From NCBI GenBank assembly GCA_903813345.2, contig CAIIXF020000001.1, forward strand, positions 53,959,885-54,023,884: DNA of 64,000 bases. Direction: 5' to 3'. This document shows, in pieces, positions 63,622 to 64,000 of the stretch. Within the stretch, counting starts at the first letter, position 1; the number at the start of each line of letters is the position of its first letter. The notes beneath the pieces are model-generated. The model saw only the letters and a program-made list of their open reading frames with translations, did no database searches and was not told where the DNA came from. Origin of the DNA: Owenia fusiformis. Taxonomy: Eukaryota > Annelida > Polychaeta > Sabellida > Oweniidae. Position numbers and translations under genes: made by a program.

Positions 63622-64000
63622 TACGAGGGGTGATTCAAAAGTAATGAACAAATTTTTATAGGCATATTAAACATTACCCAATCAGTGCAATTTTTTCAAA
63701 GACAATATTTTTCAATTATCTACTAGATATCAAGTTCTTATTTAAATGCATTTAATATTGTTTCAGCTATGCATAACCATGGTAACTAGAGTAAGCATAG
63801 GCGGAATCCATTTTTGAATTGTAATTGAATATTTTTGTCATTTCTTTTTGATTTCATGTGAATGACTCAACACACTTGTTGGGTCTATAAAATGCTAATG
63901 CAATTGTCAAGGAAGACTCAAGTTTCCATATATATGCAGGTGAGTTCTAAATTGAGCAGCAAATTGTGCTGTATCAATGCGATGATATTTTATAGAATAG
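63622..64000. mobile_element. Left end of a mariner-type element, cut by window edge
   Basis: TA at 63622 followed by CGAGGGGTGATTCAAAAGTA then ATGAAC resembles the terminal repeat of the element at 27550. About 375 bp are visible, with no transposase motif recognised before the edge. It sits in an SGSH intron. Confidence 0.55.

Noticed and set aside
1-64000. tRNA, rRNA, CRISPR arrays and operon-like features
   Set aside because: None recognised; short direct repeats seen are tandem repeats or transposon ends, and the gene structure is eukaryotic.

Overview
This is an animal nuclear window: AT-rich, with genes split into short exons by introns with GT/AG borders, and abundant DNA-transposon debris. 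Four protein-coding genes can be rebuilt exon by exon. They are the C-terminal part of a NAB (EGR/NGFI-A-binding) corepressor on +, a complete STAT5-like transcription factor of 785 codons on -, a complete UBE2J2 (Ubc6-type) ER ubiquitin-conjugating enzyme of 238 codons on +, and the C-terminal two thirds or so of SGSH (heparan N-sulfatase) on -. The gene set, a single STAT5-type gene, and repeats ending in TTATCCCA/TGGGATAA with CCGT/GGAC runs suggest a marine invertebrate, perhaps a non-vertebrate deuterostome or a lophotrochozoan. The species cannot be settled from sequence alone.

Layout. 1-4935: last exons and 3' UTR of NAB (+). 4936-11908: convergent intergenic region and STAT 3' side, carrying a 1.75 kb fold-back transposon with a perfect 9-bp target duplication. 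11909-34436: STAT (-), whose first coding intron (8.3 kb) holds a mariner-type element, hairpin repeats and a tandem array. 34437-50292: gene-poor region rich in repeats, including a 4.15 kb element with inverted repeats of about 570 bp. 50293-55752: UBE2J2 (+). 55753-61070: intergenic with palindromic elements. 61071-63503: SGSH (-), running off the right edge.

The most notable observation is in STAT. The exon encoding the start of the DNA-binding domain is present twice in tandem (19730-19864 and 19542-19676). Both copies are exactly 135 bp with the same phase, open frames and good splice sites. They differ at 9 of 44 whole codons and are separated by an intron of only 53 nt. This has the architecture of mutually exclusive exons and predicts two STAT isoforms that differ only in the DNA-binding domain.

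A second notable point is the tail-to-tail NAB-STAT arrangement, which mirrors vertebrate NAB2-STAT6 and suggests an ancient linkage. No prokaryotic features, CRISPR arrays, rRNA or tRNA genes were recognised. UBE2J2 and SGSH appear to be ordinary neighbours without an evident functional link to NAB/STAT.
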